A DNA stretch of 17,378 nt from Terana coerulea (taxonomy: Eukaryota; Basidiomycota; Agaricomycetes; Polyporales; Phanerochaetaceae). Both the position numbers and the translations under genes were made by a program. The stretch covers positions 1-17,378 of the forward strand of contig JAKOGH010000334.1 of the NCBI GenBank assembly GCA_024811115.1, given 5' to 3'. A model generated the notes under the pieces. It searched no databases and was not told the DNA's origin. It was given only the letters and a program-made list of their open reading frames with translations. How positions within the stretch are numbered: position 1 is the stretch's first letter; the number at the start of each line of letters is the position of its first letter. Positions 17,373 to 17,378 of this stretch are shown here, one piece after another.

Positions 17373-17378
17373 GACGTT

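Noticed and set aside
1..17378. CRISPR array or CRISPR-linked TPR-CHAT (Craspase) locus
   Set aside because: There are no regularly spaced repeats or cas genes, and introns show that the DNA is eukaryotic.

Overview
The window looks like nuclear DNA from a filamentous fungus, most likely an Agaricomycete (mushroom-forming basidiomycete). The evidence is short GT-AG introns of about 50-60 nt, a large TPR-CHAT protein of the type expanded in these fungi, a decayed Ty1/copia element and small TA-flanked inverted-repeat elements. This is inferred from gene content only; no marker gene is present.

Layout. 1-486: no recognised gene. About 487-4143 (+): a heavily frameshifted, 5'-truncated Ty1/copia retrotransposon with remnants of protease, integrase, reverse transcriptase and RNase H, then a polypurine tract and one 3' LTR. 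4615-4779: a 165-bp fold-back MITE. 4828-5485: a 658-bp non-autonomous element with ~24-bp terminal inverted repeats; both are flanked by TA. 5486-6739: no recognised gene. 6740-8111 (-): a truncated, inactivated TPR-CHAT paralogue (copy A). 8112-10738: mostly unassigned, with a few short coding-like frames. 10739-12078 (+): an unrecognised gene whose last three exons (11492-12078) can be traced; its upstream part is uncertain. 12079-12408: short gap between convergent 3' ends. 12409 to the window edge (-): a second, much larger TPR-CHAT gene (copy B), with a 1094-codon intact block carrying a complete His/Cys CHAT centre, preceded by more TPR and linker sequence in several reading frames and by two small introns.

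Copies A and B share exon sequence, intron positions and order and lie on the same strand about 9 kb apart, so they form a dispersed tandem duplication in a transposon-rich neighbourhood. Copy A keeps an open N-terminal linker but has lost about 3.4 kb, including the catalytic centre. Copy B keeps the catalytic half but has several indels in its N-terminal half. CHAT proteins are caspase/separase-like peptidases often tied to TPR sensor arrays; a role in regulated cell death or non-self response here is inference only.
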